From positions 10,710,453-10,774,452 of the forward strand of contig CM063256.1 in the NCBI GenBank assembly GCA_032158295.1: a stretch of 64,000 nucleotides of DNA, read 5' to 3'. The notes under the pieces are model-generated. The model saw only the letters and a list, made by a program, of their open reading frames with translations, searched no databases and was not told where the DNA came from. The position numbers and the translations under genes were made by a program. The DNA comes from Pycnopodia helianthoides (Eukaryota; Echinodermata; Asteroidea; Forcipulatida; Asteriidae). Below are positions 62,781-64,000 of the stretch, one piece after another (position 1 is the first letter of the stretch; every line of letters begins with the position of its first letter).

Positions 62781-64000
62781 GTTAGTACACAATTCTAGAC
62801 ATGATGGTCAATCGTCCTTATAATTAGTTTTATCTTATGACCAATCGCCAACACAAGGCCAAAATGACATCCAGGGTGAGGGCTACAAGAAAACTCAAGA
62901 AAACCCTTTAGTGTGAGAGGAAATATCTGTTCACATTCCTCTTGAACTGTGACAGAGTTGGTGGAAAACAAGATACGGGTATAGGGGTGTAAGAGTGCAG
63001 CAGTGTGGCATACCGTATTATTAACAAGAAGTGAAATCTGTGTTCACAATTTTTTTACGATGTTAAAATGGGGACCCGTGACAGGCATTTGTTTTTAAAT
63101 TGAAAGTGGTTGGGTGCGGATGGAGGTAATGAAGTTCCAACCATTAGCTGGCATAGCAATAATTAAGTAGTTTCATCAGCCATGGGCGTTTAATTCAGTC
63201 AGTGGATGAAGAGAGAAAAAATTCAAATCAAATACCGAGACTGCTGTCTTAAATAAAAGCGGCAAAGTAAGTTATTTTATAGTGCCTAGGCACACAGTCT
63301 TCTTTATTTCTCACACCTTTCCTCTTTTACGTTTTGCCCTCCCAAAACAACAACAACAACAACAACCAAACAACAAACAAAAAAACAAAAAACAACAAAC
63401 AAACAACCCAACACACACCTGTTCTTCCAGTGGCTTTGCCTTTACCATCTGTTTCTTCACCCTTTTCTTTAAAGAACTGTACATGACGCCTTAAACGTTT
63501 TTTAAAACTTGCCTTTCAATACAATATTCTAATTACTCAACACGGGGAGAAGCTTCATAAAACTGACAAAACAGTAAGCTTTTTTAACATTGTGAGTGCG
63601 TTCCAGAACTATTATTTTTTCTTTACATGTCCTCTAAAATAACTCTCTCCGTATGATGCATATTATATCGAATACCATTAAAACGTATTTCGTGAGCACA
63701 CATGGTCTCTTCTCATGACACGGCTACATGTATGATTTCACTCTTCCCTCTATAAACAAGGGACACGTTACCACCCAACGAACGAAATTACATTTCTAGC
63801 CTTGATTTAAAAGAAACGATCGAATGATAAGGGGAAACGCTTACCTATAGCTTTGGAAACATTTACTTCTAAGTCAAATTAATTAGTTAAAGAAATGGTA
63901 GTTATCGAAACATGAAGATAAGTTTCAGTTGAAAACCTTTCTGATTACAAAGGCCATCCGTTTATACCGATCCTCAATAGATTATATCCGTCTGGAGTAC
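62486..64000 (+). CDS. Secreted C-type lectin, copy 4, exon 1 intact, 3' part outside window
   Basis: Exon 1 62486-62780 (98 codons plus one base), donor GAAG|GTTAGT; exon 2 is expected near 64.7 kb, beyond the window. Signal peptide MLASKLLGVVGIFMIANYA, then NGRC, CPPTWSQWHYKCYKMHD, VKWEEGKQICNGMGG, VIAVPQSEDELQ and WIGCNDIEVEG. All first-half features of the fold are present, including the cysteine lost in copy 3. An in-frame ATG at 62,441 would add MKVAPSWLFVYLVCK; I prefer 62,486 because it matches the other copies' start. This is the only copy without damage in the visible part. Confidence 0.8.
62781..64000. other. Intron of lectin copy 4 (partial)
   Basis: Collinear with 36,517-37,740 and 52,152-53,400, including a (CAA)n run at 63,347-63,366. 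No other feature. Confidence 0.8.

Overview
The window is a stretch of animal nuclear genome: spliced genes with GT-AG introns, low gene density, microsatellites and a heavy load of short inverted-repeat transposons. The transposon families and the small secreted C-type lectins suggest an echinoderm, most likely a sea star. That is inference from pattern recognition, not a database match.

Layout. (1) 1-24,200, minus strand: two SLC16-like (monocarboxylate transporter, MCT) genes in tandem. The upstream one is complete: six coding exons between 23,756 and 13,568, 497 codons, all splice phases consistent. The downstream one (4,459 to 2,005) has its first two coding exons here, continues off the left edge, and carries a one-base frame break in exon 1. 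(2) 24,200-34,300: no supported gene; MITE-like palindromes of several families, a tRNA-derived SINE relative nearby (8.8 kb; another at 21.1 kb in an intron) and a 5'-truncated LINE reverse transcriptase tail at 33.2 kb. (3) 34,300-64,000, plus strand: a tandem array of a two-exon gene for a small secreted C-type lectin. Copies start at 36,221 (two frame breaks), about 44,720 (only a corrupted copy), 51,905 (open frame, but 15 codons of the lectin fold deleted) and 62,486 (intact first exon; second exon beyond the window).

The transporter pair should act in the membrane as 12-helix small-molecule carriers. The lectins should be secreted and bind glycans. No functional link between the two groups is visible.

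The least ordinary items are: a cassette at 58.3-58.63 kb in which two long TA tracts flank a hammerhead-ribozyme-like core, with an empty site preserved in a nearby duplicate; a 5.9-kb block (42,378-48,305) that is a deletion-riddled copy of a lectin unit between almost perfect flanks, probably an assembly fault; and the different damage and different upstream regions of the lectin copies.
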